A DNA stretch of 64,000 bases. Origin: Adiantum capillus-veneris. Taxonomy: Eukaryota > Streptophyta > Polypodiopsida > Polypodiales > Pteridaceae. The stretch is from NCBI GenBank assembly GCA_014529385.2, contig CM043961.1, positions 14,458,978-14,522,977 of the forward strand, read 5' to 3'. Positions 1-10,539 of the stretch are shown here, in pieces; position 1 is the stretch's first letter; every line of letters begins with the position of its first letter. A program made the translations under genes and the position numbers. The notes beneath the pieces were generated by a model that was not told the DNA's origin, searched no databases, and saw only the letters and a program-made list of their open reading frames with translations.

Positions 1-1011
1 TGGAGTGGTATACGTGGGGATTGGAACTGCACTACCTCGATTCGTATCCATTGACTCTCTGGAATGTAATGATCCCATTGGTCCAGGCTTCGAGTACTGA
101 GGTTGACTGAAAGAGTCAGCAGCCTGAGTTCTTTGTCCTCCTGTTGTCATTGGGTTTTGCACTCCATTTGTTGGTGTTGGTCTTTGTGAGCTAGAAGTAA
201 CATAATACTGATGTAGTGGTCCCCCAAAGTATGTATATCCTTTTAATTCTTTCTTGCCCATTGTTGAGTATTGCCTCCCATACTTGTCATAAGCAGCAAT
301 TTTCACTTCCGATCCCTCTGTGTAGGTAAAGACATAAAGTCTTTTTTGGTCTGTCAACTCTCCGGTGTAGGGTTCTTCACATCTATAATAGAGATCTTGC
401 TCCCCATTATTATATTTGTATAGCCCCACATAGATGTTATCAGTGTTGATCCTTGTAGTTTCATTCTCTCTTCTTAACCTCGCATCAGGGAAGTTCATTA
501 TTGGTGCTTTCTCCTCAAGTTCTTCATCTACTTTGGCTTTGGTGCCCATCAATCCCCACTTGTCCACAATGTTAGGGTTTAGGACTACCAAGTACATGGT
601 ACCCTCGTCATCTAGATATCTATCTCCGCTATATCTCACAGGCACCAAGTCCTTGAACTCACTAGGTCTATCTTCTATCTTTACACAATAGCGGTCCATT
701 CCATCTTTGTAGATCGTGGCACCTTGCTCATTGTCGTACTGGTATTTTATAAACAATAGCTTCATTGTGGTGGAAGGGTTTGATGATCCTGCTGCCATAT
801 TTTCTCTGTTGTTCAGGTTCAAGTGTTCCAAGTGTTCGGTGAAAATCTCGTAAGATCTCTCCGAAGAAGTATCAGAAACACTTCCTTCAAAGATCAGCTC
901 TAATGGTTGCACCCAACTTTGGTTTACACTTCCCTTGGTTAATATGAAACTTGCTTGTTCCCCTTGTTTTGGTTGGTTATTCTGGAGATTCCTGCCTGAT
1001 CTCAAATTCAT
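1..1011 (-). CDS. Gag-like N-terminal ORF of a Ty3/gypsy element, runs off the left edge
   Basis: An uninterrupted reading frame of 337 codons starts at the ATG complementary to 1009-1011 and is still open at base 1, so its 3' end is missing. The protein begins MNLRSGR, very close to the MHLRSGR start of the Gag of the gypsy element at 27,925-36,824. A second in-frame ATG lies at 798, followed by an acidic region rich in Tyr/Asp and then a Gln/Ser/Thr/Pro-rich stretch near the window edge. It lies 1.4 kb downstream of a tRNA-Asp-type primer site and LTR on the same strand, which fits a Gag or Gag-leader protein. No zinc knuckle or protease is visible in the part available. The Gag assignment is inferred from position and the shared start motif; no domain proves it. 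Confidence 0.55.
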   Translation of the reverse strand, partial: MNLRSGRNLQNNQPKQGEQASFILTKGSVNQSWVQPLELIFEGSVSDTSSERSYEIFTEHLEHLNLNNRENMAAGSSNPSTTMKLLFIKYQYDNEQGATIYKDGMDRYCVKIEDRPSEFKDLVPVRYSGDRYLDDEGTMYLVVLNPNIVDKWGLMGTKAKVDEELEEKAPIMNFPDARLRRENETTRINTDNIYVGLYKYNNGEQDLYYRCEEPYTGELTDQKRLYVFTYTEGSEVKIAAYDKYGRQYSTMGKKELKGYTYFGGPLHQYYVTSSSQRPTPTNGVQNPMTTGGQRTQAADSFSQPQYSKPGPMGSLHSRESMDTNRGSAVPIPTYTTP

Positions 1012-2414
1012 CAATTCCCCTAAAGGACTTTAACTTTTCCGTCTCGGCAATTTGTTTTCCCAAGTTTTTGTGGTCAGAATTGATCCAAACTGATTGATAC
1101 TTGGTCAATTGTTTAATCTTGTCAGTTGGACAACTTCTGTTTCATCAAGTGAGAATTTGTTGCAGTTATGCTGAAAAAGACATTATACGCGTATGATGTC
1201 TTTTTTCACAGATTTGGACTATTTTGGTTATGCTCACTCTCAGTAGCCCCCTTATGCTCTGTCCACTCACTAAATTCAGTTTGAACTCTGTTTGAGCAAG
1301 TTATGGCTAATTTAGGCTTTTCTTGGCAATTTTCCGCTTTTGACTTGTTTTGGGTCAATTGTGATCCAAATGGGATGAAACTTGAAATATAACCTCTAGA
1401 CAACTATTACAATGGATCTGTGTTAGCAAAGTATCAAAATATGTCCAAAATTAGGTCAAAGACATCATACGCGTATGATGTCTTTTTCATCAATTTGGGT
1501 CAAGACTTGATATTTATGCTTTCTACAGTGTTTGTAACAATCTTGTCAGGTCAGATATAAAAAATAAGCAGTTGATGTGCTAAAAGACATTATACGCGTA
1601 TGATGTCTTTTGTCCCAGATTTTGACTATTCTTGGTTTTAAGCCTTCTCCAATGTTTAGAATTGAGTTTCAAGTGTTTTTGTCAGGTTTGAATGTAAAAA
1701 CAAGATCTGAATCCAAAATTTCCTATTCTTTGCGTTTCTTGGACTCCGGCTTGTCTTTTTGGGTTTCTTTGAGTGTTAATGCTCTTGTTTTAAGTTGAAA
1801 TTAGGGTATAAACCCCCTTTTGAACACTCTGGTAAAGTCAGAATTTCTGTTTTGGTCTCTGTTTGGTCATTTAGACATCATACGCGTATGATGTCTAAAG
1901 TTGCAGATTTCCAGTTTTTTGGCACAGAATCCTTCCTAAAGCTTTCTCAAGTGCTCAGCAACTCCCAGATACACAGAAAATTTCTCTGACTTTTGTTTAT
2001 TGCAAGTTTCACTACTAACTCGACGGTTTAGTGATCTAACATGCAATCAACCATATCAAGCAAATACTCCAATGATTACTAGCTCTAGATCAGGATCAAA
2101 TGAAGTCCTACCTAAGCTATTCCTAATCATAAAATTGGTTTGGTAATTGTGATTTTAAAGAGATCCACTGCCACTCACGGACTAGCAAATTCTTCTTCTA
2201 TCAACAACTACTCAACACCAACAAAACAACAAACAAATCTAAGCTAAACTAAAAATACTGTCAACACGGAAGACCCGGGAATACCCCACTTCCTAGTATC
2301 TCTCGAGATCTTCGGAGTCCACCACTCCTAGATCTTTTCTAACTAAAGTATACAAAGTAGTTTTTACGACTCACCTCGTAGGATTAGTCTAAGGTCACCT
2401 ACTTAGGGCTCTCG
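1012..2414 (-). other. untranslated leader of the gypsy element, carrying a palindrome array
   Basis: This 1.4-kb stretch between the primer site (2415-2432) and the Gag-like ATG (1011) has no ORF I can support; the small frames in it are short and low in plausible protein composition. It contains four copies of a 24-bp palindrome (listed separately). A long untranslated leader is common in plant gypsy elements of the tRNA-Asp-primed group. Confidence 0.5.
1178..1896. repeat. four copies of a 24-bp palindrome with core CATCATACGCGTATGATG
   Basis: Copies lie at 1178-1201, 1460-1483, 1585-1608 and 1873-1896. Copies 2 and 4 are perfect palindromes; copies 1 and 3 differ by one base (CATTATACGCG...). 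Each reads AGACAT then the ACGCGT-centred core then ATGTCT. Flanks are only loosely similar (for example a following CAGATTT..GACTATT in copies 1 and 3), so the palindrome is the best conserved part. Function is unknown. Possibilities are a dimeric protein-binding site, an RNA stem in the leader, or the conserved core of a decayed tandem repeat. Confidence 0.85.
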
Positions 2415-2432
2415 TCCCCGGCAGCGGCACCA
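2415..2432 (-). other. primer-binding site, tRNA-Asp type
   Basis: On the minus strand the sequence is TGGTGCCGCTGCCGGGGA, matching the complement of the 3' end of plant tRNA-Asp(GUC) with two differences. It lies two bases inside an LTR edge that begins TGTTAAGG on the plus strand. The site at 36,228-36,245 is the same type. Several plant gypsy lineages (for example Athila/Calypso) are known to use this primer. Confidence 0.75.
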
Positions 2433-2434
2433 AA

Positions 2435-2725
2435 TGTTAAGGCGGTTACGCCGCTAGCGGAAGCTAAATAGCGAGAACTCAACCAACAACAGAATTTGTC
2501 AGACGAGGACAGAGCTTGACCCGCAGGCGCATGGAAACAACTAGGTGGGTGTCAAATCACCTACTAGACCTTCTAATGACAATCACTACTAAGGAAATCA
2601 AATCTAAGTTCTAAAATACGCAAGTGACTGAAATCCGTACTACGAACGAATGCTATACGAAACAGGATCTAGAATCATTGAATCGATCTCAAACTCAAGG
2701 GGAAGTCTATACACTAGCCAGGTAG
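2435..2725 (-). repeat. partial 5' LTR of the minus-strand gypsy element
   Basis: The LTR edge is fixed by the adjacent primer site. The region runs right from TGTTAAGGCGGTTACGCCGC. Its outer end is not found: the sequence changes character near 2,725, where an unrelated plus-strand frame begins. A short segment (GCATGGAAAC...GGTGTCAA) resembles one near 5,058, suggesting a related LTR there. No second copy is visible, so the other LTR is outside the window or lost. Confidence 0.5.
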
Positions 2726-2762
2726 AGAGCGAGAGAGCAGGCGAGTCTCTTTTGCTTGTGGG

Positions 2763-3566
2763 TTGCAGGATGCTTTCCATGGAGTGCAGAGTAGTGAGCT
2801 CGTTGTGCACACAGTTGGGGCACGACTTGAGCAGTCACACAGAGAGGTGACAGAGTCAGACATGCATGCTTTGCTAGTGACTGAGCAAAGCAGAGAGTCA
2901 GTTGTGCGAGATACTTCTATGCAGGATAGACAGGTAGAGCGGTCTTGCTCTAGTGAGTCACGACAGGAGGACGTTGTGCAAGATTCTATGCATACGGAGT
3001 TAGAGCATTAGAGCTCTAGTGAGTCACAGTAGATTGAGTGGTCATGTTTATAGTGGATGATTGCAGAGGAGGCTGAGATGTCAGCGATTATGCAGTCATT
3101 CCTTTCTATGCTTGACAGTGAGCATGGGGATATAGTTGTGCAGGATATGTCTTCCAGCAGACACCTAGAGCAGCTGGTTTGCTCTGAGATTGCACGACAG
3201 GGTGATGCATCTTTTGCGGACAGTCAAGAGATGCATGTGGCTGACACGCCTTGTCAGTCAGAGATGCCTATTGCCAGGGATATATATGTTGATGCATGCT
3301 CCATAGAGCTAGCAAGGCCCGCTAGCATTGCATCGGCATTCGGTGGTCTCATGTATGAGATGTTGATATTGAGACCGGATATCGCAGTTGCAGTGGGAGC
3401 ATTTGGAGTTGGGGTTGTCAGTCGTTTGTTGACTGATGATGGCATAGTGCACGAGGGAGATATGCAGGTATTGCGTACATACTTGCAGTACCTGTGCGGT
3501 ACGTCTGGTGGTGTATGGACTTACACGGGAGCAGGACAGCCGGATGCACAAAAATCCCCTTTCTGA
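2763..3566 (+). pseudogene. unknown protein frame with three TAG codons
   Basis: Two ORFs (2763-3011 and 3057-3566) are in the same frame and are separated only by three TAG codons within about 45 bases, so they read as one 268-codon frame. The first half is rich in Ser/Glu/Gln with recurring Val-Gln-Asp-Ser/Met patterns. The second half has a hydrophobic stretch (about residues 182-217, including GAFGVGVVSRLL) that could be a membrane segment or globular core. I do not recognise a family. The frame ends almost exactly where the minus-strand reverse transcriptase frame (3,560-4,454) breaks off, so it probably belongs to a separate inserted or captured segment. Short stretches of biased composition can stay open by chance, so confidence is modest. 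Confidence 0.35.
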
Positions 3567-5020
3567 CGGGGTCATGATACGACTAGAGAAGTAAATAGGA
3601 CACATGAAAGACGTTTTGGGATCCTTTTGCATTAGCACGGCTCCGAGTGTATCACTTCCCACACTAGGGTTCACATAAAATGGCTCGTCCCACTTAGGAG
3701 GTGAAATAGTAGGAAGCTTAGCTAGGATTTGCTTTACCTCAGTAAATTGCTGCTCATTCTCTTCACTCCATGAGAAGACATCCCTATGGGTGAGTTGTTG
3801 TAGGGGAAGGACCACTTGAGATAGCAAGTGAATGAACCTGCTTAAGTATCTTACCTTTTGAAGGAAAGAAACCAGCTGCTTAGCGGTGGTGGGTGACGAA
3901 AAAGATACCAGGGCTTGAATTTTGCTAGGGTCAGCCTCGATCCCTTTTGCTGAAATTACATGACCAAGGAGAGTGACTTTGCTTTCACCAATGTGACACT
4001 TATCCACGTTGAGCTGGCCACCCAAGGTTTGTAGCCTGGTTAAGACATCATAGACTTTGCTTAAATGAAGGGCTCGTGAACTATAGATGCAAAAATCATC
4101 TATGAAAACCCATATTGATGTTCCAAAGTAGGGTTGGAAAACAAAAGTCACATAGCGCTGAAATGTGGTCGGGACGTTAGTGAGTCCAAACGGCATCACT
4201 CTGTAGGCAAAACATCCCCAAGGCGTTATGAAAGTTGTCTTCTTCTGATCTTCCTTCACAATGCTAATCTGGAAGTATCTTGAGTAGCCATCGCACACTG
4301 TGTATCGCTCTTGACCTGCCACTTCATTGAGTATTTCATCCTGGAATGGGAGGGGAAAGTGATCCCTCTTCATGGCTGCATTGAGAGGTTTATAATCTAC
4401 ACAGACTCTCCACTTACCATTTTTTTTGGTGTGACCACTACTAGGGAGACCCATTCTGAGTCTTCGACGGGGTAGATGAAACCTGCTTGTAGCAAACTTT
4501 TCACTTCTTTAAGCAGTGCCTCTTGTTGGATTACTCCAAGTCTTCTGAGCTTTTGTACTACAAGTTTACTTCCTTCCTTGACTTTTATGTGGTGTTGCAC
4601 TACTGTAATTCCTGTGATCTTATCATAGCCATCAATGAACAAAGTAGTGAAGCTACCTAGCATGGAGACATACTCCTTCCTTTCTTCATTGGTTAACTCA
4701 TTTGAGAGCATTTTTTGTAACTTACCTGCATCCTCCAAGGACTGCATACCTGATGATCCCTCTTGGTTTGTTAAGGTTGTTTTAGATTGTGTCAATCTGT
4801 TTGGGTCTTTAAGAGTGACCCCCATCACTTCGATGCTACTGTCACTTCCGTCGGTGGTGGTCGTCTCTTCTCGTGAGGTAGACGAGTAGTCGTTGGTGGA
4901 CTCATCTTCTGAAGCCTCCAAGATCATGTTGCGCTGCTTTCCAGTCCTCATGTTGTAGAATATGGATGTTTGAGGGTGGCCGCGACGGATGTCCATAGCA
5001 TAGCTCTCAAGCATCAACAT
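3556..5020 (-). pseudogene. Ty3/gypsy pol fragment: pre-RT linker, reverse transcriptase, start of RNase H
   Basis: Reading leftwards, 5020-4397 encodes the linker and RT N-terminus (..LLQAGFIYPVEDSEW..VVVTPKK) and 4454-3556 continues with NGKWRVCVDYKPLN, the FPLP block, TVCDGYSRYFQISI, the AYRVMPFGLTN block and the catalytic FIDDF motif, then LLGHVISAKGIEADPSK and an RNase H start (TLGAVLMQ, SSRIMTPSERGF). The two frames meet at a run of eight T on the plus strand near 4,420-4,430, giving one frameshift. The protein stops matching at about 3,560, inside RNase H; integrase is absent. The catalytic Asp pair is present, but truncation and frameshift make it non-functional. It probably belongs to the same element as the gag at 5,814-7,275. 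Confidence 0.85.
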
Positions 5021-5035
5021 AAAATTATCGATATC

Positions 5036-5810
5036 AGGGGAAGCGACTCGGATGAGGCATGGAAACTCACTAGGGTGTCAATCCTAATCAAGTGAACTCG
5101 AAGAGATGCAACTACTAACTTTACAAGCAGATCAATCACACTAAAGCCAAGTAATCTGCCTATATCCTTCTACACAGCTCTACAGTCATCACGCCCGTTC
5201 ACCATGCAAATCATATCGGAATCGCACGAAACTTGAAGGGAAGCTACAGGGGACTATCAAGAACATATCCTATCACTGTCATAGCATTCTGGAGAGGTAC
5301 AACGATCGCAATCGTTCGTCCCACAATACGCAAAAACAGTAAACGGATGATCCTAAAGGGTTGTTTTCAGGTCCCTAAAGCCTCTCCTAGGTCAAAACAA
5401 CATAAAATACGCATATAAATACTCAAAACAACGATTTAAGGCCTAAACGGATGCGTTTGAAACCTTCACCGAATCTTGAATGCTTACACTTGAATGAAAG
5501 AGCAGAGTAAGACGAACGCAATGCAAGAAACAAAACTGAATTTGGATTACCGTAGCCACAGAAGGGATGATTACAAGTTGGAGCAAAGAGGTAGCTCTCT
5601 GTGCGTAACGCAATAGTCCCTTATCCTCCAAAAAATAATATCTCCTTTCCCACTAACCTTAGTGTATTATATACCTAGAGCTTTCTAAAGTGGCCGGCGG
5701 CGGCCAACTTCTCATGGACCTTTACATCTTTGACTGAGACTTGACATAGACGATTGACATTAGGCTTTTACAGGGTTTGATGTATTAAACATCAAAAAAA
5801 TAATGTGACC
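5036..5810 (-). repeat. LTR-like non-coding segment between gag and pol remnants
   Basis: There is no supported gene. The segment separates the gag remnant (ends 5814) from the pol remnant (starts 5020). On the minus strand it contains a TATA-like word near 5,660-5,672 (GGTATATAATAC), and near 5,058 it resembles the LTR fragment at 2,435-2,725. It may be a solo LTR or the edge of a nested element. No target-site duplication or primer site could be fixed, so this is tentative. Confidence 0.3.
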
Positions 5811-5813
5811 ACA

Positions 5814-7275
5814 TCAGAACTTTGGCCGGATGACCCATTTGAGATTTGTTGCCCCTTGATGTGAGCGTACCATGGTTGATAGGATGTCATCGAGATCTCT
5901 CCCAGAGATAGCCCCAACTATCCTGGGCCTTGATTTCCTGGTACTTATCATTTTTGTCCATTGCCTCCTCATTCTGGGTGCTAGGTGGAGTAATTGGGGC
6001 CAAGTTATCTTCGGGCCCTGCATTAACACATCCTGAACTAAGTCATAGGGTTTTGCATACTCACCTAGTGAGAAGTACACGATGTCTATCTTGCACCGCG
6101 GTTTAGCTGCTTGCTTGCTAGACTCAGCCTTCCCTTTCATCTTCTCTTCTCTTTGAGATGCTTCTTCATGCATGGCACGCTTCACTCCCATAGCATCCAC
6201 TTCTTGTACCTTCGCTTTCCTTTTGTGCTTCTCTCGAACTGATTCTTCTACTTTTGCCTTCCCTTTAGCCTTCAAGCTAATAAAACTCACTGCTTGGTTC
6301 ACAGCAGGTGGTGGGGGTAGTGGTGGAATGAGAAGTTGGGGTGGTGGTTGTTGTTGTATAGGTGGTCGAAGGATTTGGACTGGTGGGATCGGTCCTGGTT
6401 GCCTAGGTGGTGGTGGTCTTGCTCTTGGCGGAGAGATCTGATTCTGTCTCCCCCCTCTATTGAAATTCAACCTCCTCGGGTGTGGGCAGTAGTACATTCC
6501 ATGGCCATCTTCCCCGTAGTTGTAAGAGTGGTACTCTTGGTTCTACCTTCCTTGTCCTCTTCCTTGTTCTGGATTCCTTCCAGGTGCATGTCCTTGCTAC
6601 ACCGGATGCACATATAAACTCTCTAGTTGGGTGGTGATGCGACTCAGCAGGTCTTGCTGCTCTTCTGATGCCTCCTGTGGTTGGACTCTATGATTGGTTG
6701 TTGCAATCACTGGGGTTGGTCGGGCCGAGCTTGTTTCCTCAGACTCGTTTACTCTTGCCTGCATGCGCAGCTGCTTGTCTTTAAGGCGGGTACTTTGACT
6801 GCCAACTCATATGTTGCAGGAAACCTTCCCTTCACCTTCTCTCTAAGCGGCGACCATAGACCAGAAATGAAACGGTCCTTCTTTAGGAAATTAGGCACTC
6901 CTTTGCCTTCCTCTAGTGATGCAACCCATCTCCCCCATAAGTCCACAAATTTGGACTCGTAGGTGGCATACCCCAACAGACCTTCTTGCTTTAATTATGT
7001 CAGTAGTAGTTGCCGTAGCTTCTCCGAGGTTGTGCCTCCACCAAACCTCTTTACAAAAGCACCCCTTAACACATCCATGCATTCTTGATAGCCTAGGGAA
7101 ATGCATTATACCAGGACTTGGCCTCTACTTTCATCAGTAGAGGAAAAATTCTAAGTCGAGAAGCGTCCTCATCTTTGTTGGAGACGACACAAGCAATGTC
7201 GAAATCATCCAAAAAGTCGGTGGTGAGATCCTCTCCTTTCTTTCCACTGAATGTGGGGAAAGAAACACTTGCCAT
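5814..7275 (-). pseudogene. decayed Ty3/gypsy gag
   Basis: Three pieces lie in gag order on the minus strand. 7275-7093 gives the N-terminus (SVSFPTFSGKKGEDLTTDFL, RLRIFPLLMKVEAKSWYNAF), typical of the retrotransposon Gag domain. 6976-6749 gives the later Gag block (ESKFVDLWGRWV, KDRFISGLWSPLREKVKGRF). 6497-5814 gives a Pro-rich segment, a Lys-rich segment and a C-terminal block (LGEYAKPYDLVQDVLMQGPKI). The pieces are in different frames, so there are at least two frameshifts. No zinc knuckle is recognisable. The start at 7275 is an ATG (TGCCATGG on the plus strand) and gives the best Gag start. Confidence 0.75.
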
Positions 7276-7616
7276 GGTGGTGACTCAGGAAATTACAAAC
7301 CCTTTTTTGTTTCTTTTTTTTTTTACATTAACAACAGTAGTGGCTCATAGCGGCTTTTTACAGGGGTGGGTGGATAGATTAAAACATGATAAAGATAGAA
7401 ACATTAAAGGAATGATGGTAATCCAATATGGGGAGAATGATAGGGTTCGAGGAATTGAGGATTTCTCCTAGTACCGCCGCACCAAATAGGTATACGATCT
7501 TTTGTTGGTAGAAGACTTTCCTATCCACATAGATATTCACATGCATATGTTGCAAGAATCTGAATGGGAATGCCGTCGGCTCATTTTACATCATGCACAA
7601 AGGGTGGAATACTTAC

Positions 7617-8351
7617 TTATACTCTTACCATGCCAGTGTTGATGAGTTGGCACATCCACAAGAGGTCATCGCCTTTCATGGGCTCTACCTTTCCTTCATT
7701 GCTCAGCACGTACGGGGTGATGGCGACGCCTCTGACCACTCCTAGCCTCTTGCCTAATAGCAATTGCAGGTAATTTCCGTAGTCTGCGTGTTGCATGAAT
7801 TCTAATCCATTCAGTTGCAACTTGTCCCCAGCCCACTGGATTTCTCTCATGGTAGAAAGATTATTCATGATAATTTGTACAGGGAGAGGAGAAAGATCCT
7901 CCACTCGCTTTCCAAAACCATGAGAGCAGTAACCGAACCACTCTTCTCTAAGACATGGGAATCTTCTTACCACTTCTTCTTCCGGATTGTCGAAGTGGAT
8001 TGGTAGCACTCGCATGCGTCGTGCAAATCAGTAGGCAACCTTCCGCCGCTTAGCTTCGGATGATTTCCTCTTTGGCAGGCTGGGTACAACTCGGCTTTCT
8101 GAGCTTGAAGCACTTGCTTGGCCAAATGCTTCTCCCTTCGGGGTCATGTGTTTCCAGACTGGCTTATCTTCTCCTTACCTTTGGCTCAAGCAGCCCCTTT
8201 AGGCCACTTTGGAGTTATAACTTTGACTGTAGTTTCTTTAGGGAAAAGAGGCCTCACCGTTTTCTTCCCTTCTTTGATGTGAATGACTTCTTTGTGATGA
8301 ATGTCGATGTAGACGATTTCAGCCCTTTCGCTGCCTTCATTGCTGGCACTC
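7617..8351 (-). pseudogene. ORF1-like region upstream of gag, degenerate
   Basis: From an ATG near 8351 the minus strand reads about 100 codons of Lys/Glu/His-rich protein with two internal stops, then shifts frame into a clean 132-residue ORF (8015-7617: EEVVRRFPCLREEWFGY, MREIQWAGDKLQLNGLEFMQ, ending LLWMCQLINTGMVRV). I do not recognise a domain. The position between a putative LTR/primer site (8,626-8,646) and gag (7,275) matches the extra ORF1 found upstream of gag in some plant gypsy lineages such as Tat/Ogre; that comparison is by position only. Confidence 0.4.
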
Positions 8352-8625
8352 ATTGACAGTGTGTCTTGGTTGACAATAGTGATGGCACTTCACCGACCTC
8401 CCACCTGATGCTCTCAAATTATGGTTAGCGACACGAGATGGAGAATTTACCTCTTGAATGCTGACGACACTGCAGCCTGGCAGTAGCACCTCAATGAAGG
8501 CGGCTAGTGCCTCCTTCGTCTCCTCTTCTTCCGTACTCTAGTTAGAAACTTCCTTCAGCCATTCGTCCATGATTGATAGTGGGAGTCACTTTTAGCATTG
8601 TAAACTGAAGGGTCTTGGAAAGCCC

Positions 8626-8643
8626 TCCTCAGTGGGGGTACCA
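8626..8643 (-). other. candidate primer-binding site, tRNA not assigned
   Basis: On the minus strand TGGTACCCCCACTGAGGA starts with TGG (complement of tRNA CCA) and is separated by two bases from a TG-starting edge at 8646. This is the same geometry as the other primer sites in the window. I could not match it confidently to a tRNA. Confidence 0.3.
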
Positions 8644-8645
8644 AT

Positions 8646-8804
8646 TGAATGGAAGCAAAGCGAACCCCGAGCCCCGACGGCCTCGAAAACGCCTGGGACC
8701 AAATGGCACGCTTCGAGCCTGCCACGGTAAAGCGAACAAGGGGCACCACCTAGCTTTGAGCGGCTAGGATGCAAACCATGATGATATGAACACCGCAAAC
8801 TTAC

Positions 8805-8863
<59 letters not shown>

Positions 8864-9420
8864 GAGAGAGATTTGCAAATGATGAAAAACCCTCGGGGGT
8901 GTGAGGGAGAATTGTTTTTGTAGTATTTATAAATGGCACGCCGTGGTGGTAGAGAGGTAGGGAGAGGAGGTGGTGCAAAGTACTTGATGCGTTCTCTAAG
9001 AAGACTCAATGATTGTGAAGCTTGATACGAAGAGTGTGTATCCGTGTGTGCATCGACCATTGGCGTCGAGAGACGGATGTGCTTCCCTTCGCATGGTGCA
9101 ATTCCCAAGGCAAACCCAACACACAAGCCCCCCTCCCCGTGATGGTGATAGTGTCAATTCTTCCCACTGCACTCTACCAAATGTTGACTCCTCATGGACT
9201 GCCCCCCCCAATAGTGACCTCTCAGTGCCAATTTATAGGTGTTGGCTACTTGGATTATGGTAATCCCAGTGTGATTAGGGTAAGCTTAATCGGGGAGACA
9301 AAGCAAGTGGTGGGCCTAGTGTGGTTGACCCTTGCTTTGTTTTGGGAGGTTATTAAAAGATAAGAATCTCTAGGCGGGCCTTTGTGACCATCACCTAGAG
9401 AGAGGCAATTTACAAAGTGG
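8646..9420 (-). repeat. candidate 5' LTR with TATA box and (GA)n tract
   Basis: The segment starts TGAATGG next to the candidate primer site. It contains a TATA-like word on the minus strand near 8,923-8,935 (ATTTATAAATAC) and an (AG)n tract at 8811-8870 downstream of it. The outer edge is not determined; no second LTR copy was found. The Leu/Ser-rich ORFs across it are translations of the microsatellite. Confidence 0.35.
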
Positions 9421-9579
9421 GATTTTTTTACAACGGCTTGGTGAAAATTGAAGAAATGATGAAAATGATCTATAATTACTGGAATGGTGTCGTGGTTGCG
9501 TGTTTCCGGAAAATGGTGTGTTGCCGATGCGTTGGTATAGAGCGTACTTCTTTTCGGGGTCGGCCGGGGCATGCCGCAG

Positions 9580-10330
9580 AAATTGGGGGGGGGGGATGAG
9601 GATGGTGAAAAAAAAAGGTGTGTGTGTGTGTGTGTGCGCATGAGCGTGTCCGTGTGTGTGTAGGTGCGTGTAATTGCGGTAGTGGCGGGTGTGCAGCTTG
9701 CGGTGCTGTGGAGCCGGACAGGGCGCGAGAGGGAGTGAGAGTGGGGGAGAGGGGGGGAGATGGTGAGGGGGGGATGAGGATAGGGTTGGGGTGTTGCAGA
9801 ACCGTGCGCAGCAAGAGGGGAGGACCGCAAGGCCCGGGGGGGGGGGGGGGGTTCCCACCAAGGGAGGGAAGGGAGAGATAGTGAGGGGTTGGGAGGAGAT
9901 AGGGTAGAAAGAGAGGATATGATGGGGGTTAGAGGGGAGAGAGAAGAGGGGGTGAGAGAGATTGAGGGAGGGTGAGGTAATAGTTGCCCTAAGGCTCGCC
10001 GTGGTTACTTCCAAGAGAGGGGGGGGCTAGGTGTAGATAAGGGGGGGGGGGGGGGGGGGGAAGAAAAAAGGGGGGAGGGGGGTGTGTGAGGATGAGCGAA
10101 GGTGGGGGTACGGCCCGCCGAGGTTGGAGTGTGGACACACACACACACACACACAGAATATGTTGGAGAGAGAGGGAGGATACTATCATTGGCGGCCTGC
10201 CGGGCTGAAGTGTGGCAGAGATACCAACGGTGCCTACCGGCCGGATGATGCAACACATGTGTAGGAGAGAGAGAATATAGGCGGGGCCGGGCAGTGAGAG
10301 AGAGAGATCGTCTTGTGGTGATATTGGAGG
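9580..10330 (+). repeat. G-rich low-complexity block with TG, AC and poly-G tracts
   Basis: The plus strand is strongly purine- and G-rich. It has a TG tract at about 9617-9640, G runs of about 17 at 9835-9851 and more than 20 at about 10041-10060, many GGGAG/GGGGAG words, and an AC tract near 10135-10154. ORFs here are Pro/His/Ser-rich artefacts. No gene is supported. Such sequence can form G-quadruplexes in single-stranded form. Confidence 0.8.
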
Positions 10331-10539
10331 GGTGTGGCCAACCTGGCGGCGCCCCACTGGTAGTTAACTTTGGGAAAGGGGTATGGTAAGTGGCAAGGCC
10401 TTTTATTTGTTTTCTTTTTTTTCTCGGTAATAAAACCCCTCCCTTCCTTAGGGTGTGGTCCTCACGGGCATGGTTTCGAAAGCCGGCCATCAACAGGAAG
10501 GCTGGTAGTCTAATGATGATGTAATCCTACAAGTAAATT

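Noticed and set aside
3309-3555. C-terminal end of the long RT-containing ORF
   Set aside because: The protein stops looking like RNase H at about 3,560; the rest is the complement of the plus-strand 2763-3566 frame.
7573-7773. Small plus-strand ORFs across 7.5-8.4 kb
   Set aside because: They are antisense to the ORF1-like and gag remnants on the minus strand.
9255-10493. Several Pro/His/Ser-rich ORFs of 110-207 residues
   Set aside because: They overlap in all frames of a low-complexity G-rich tract and have no domain-like composition.
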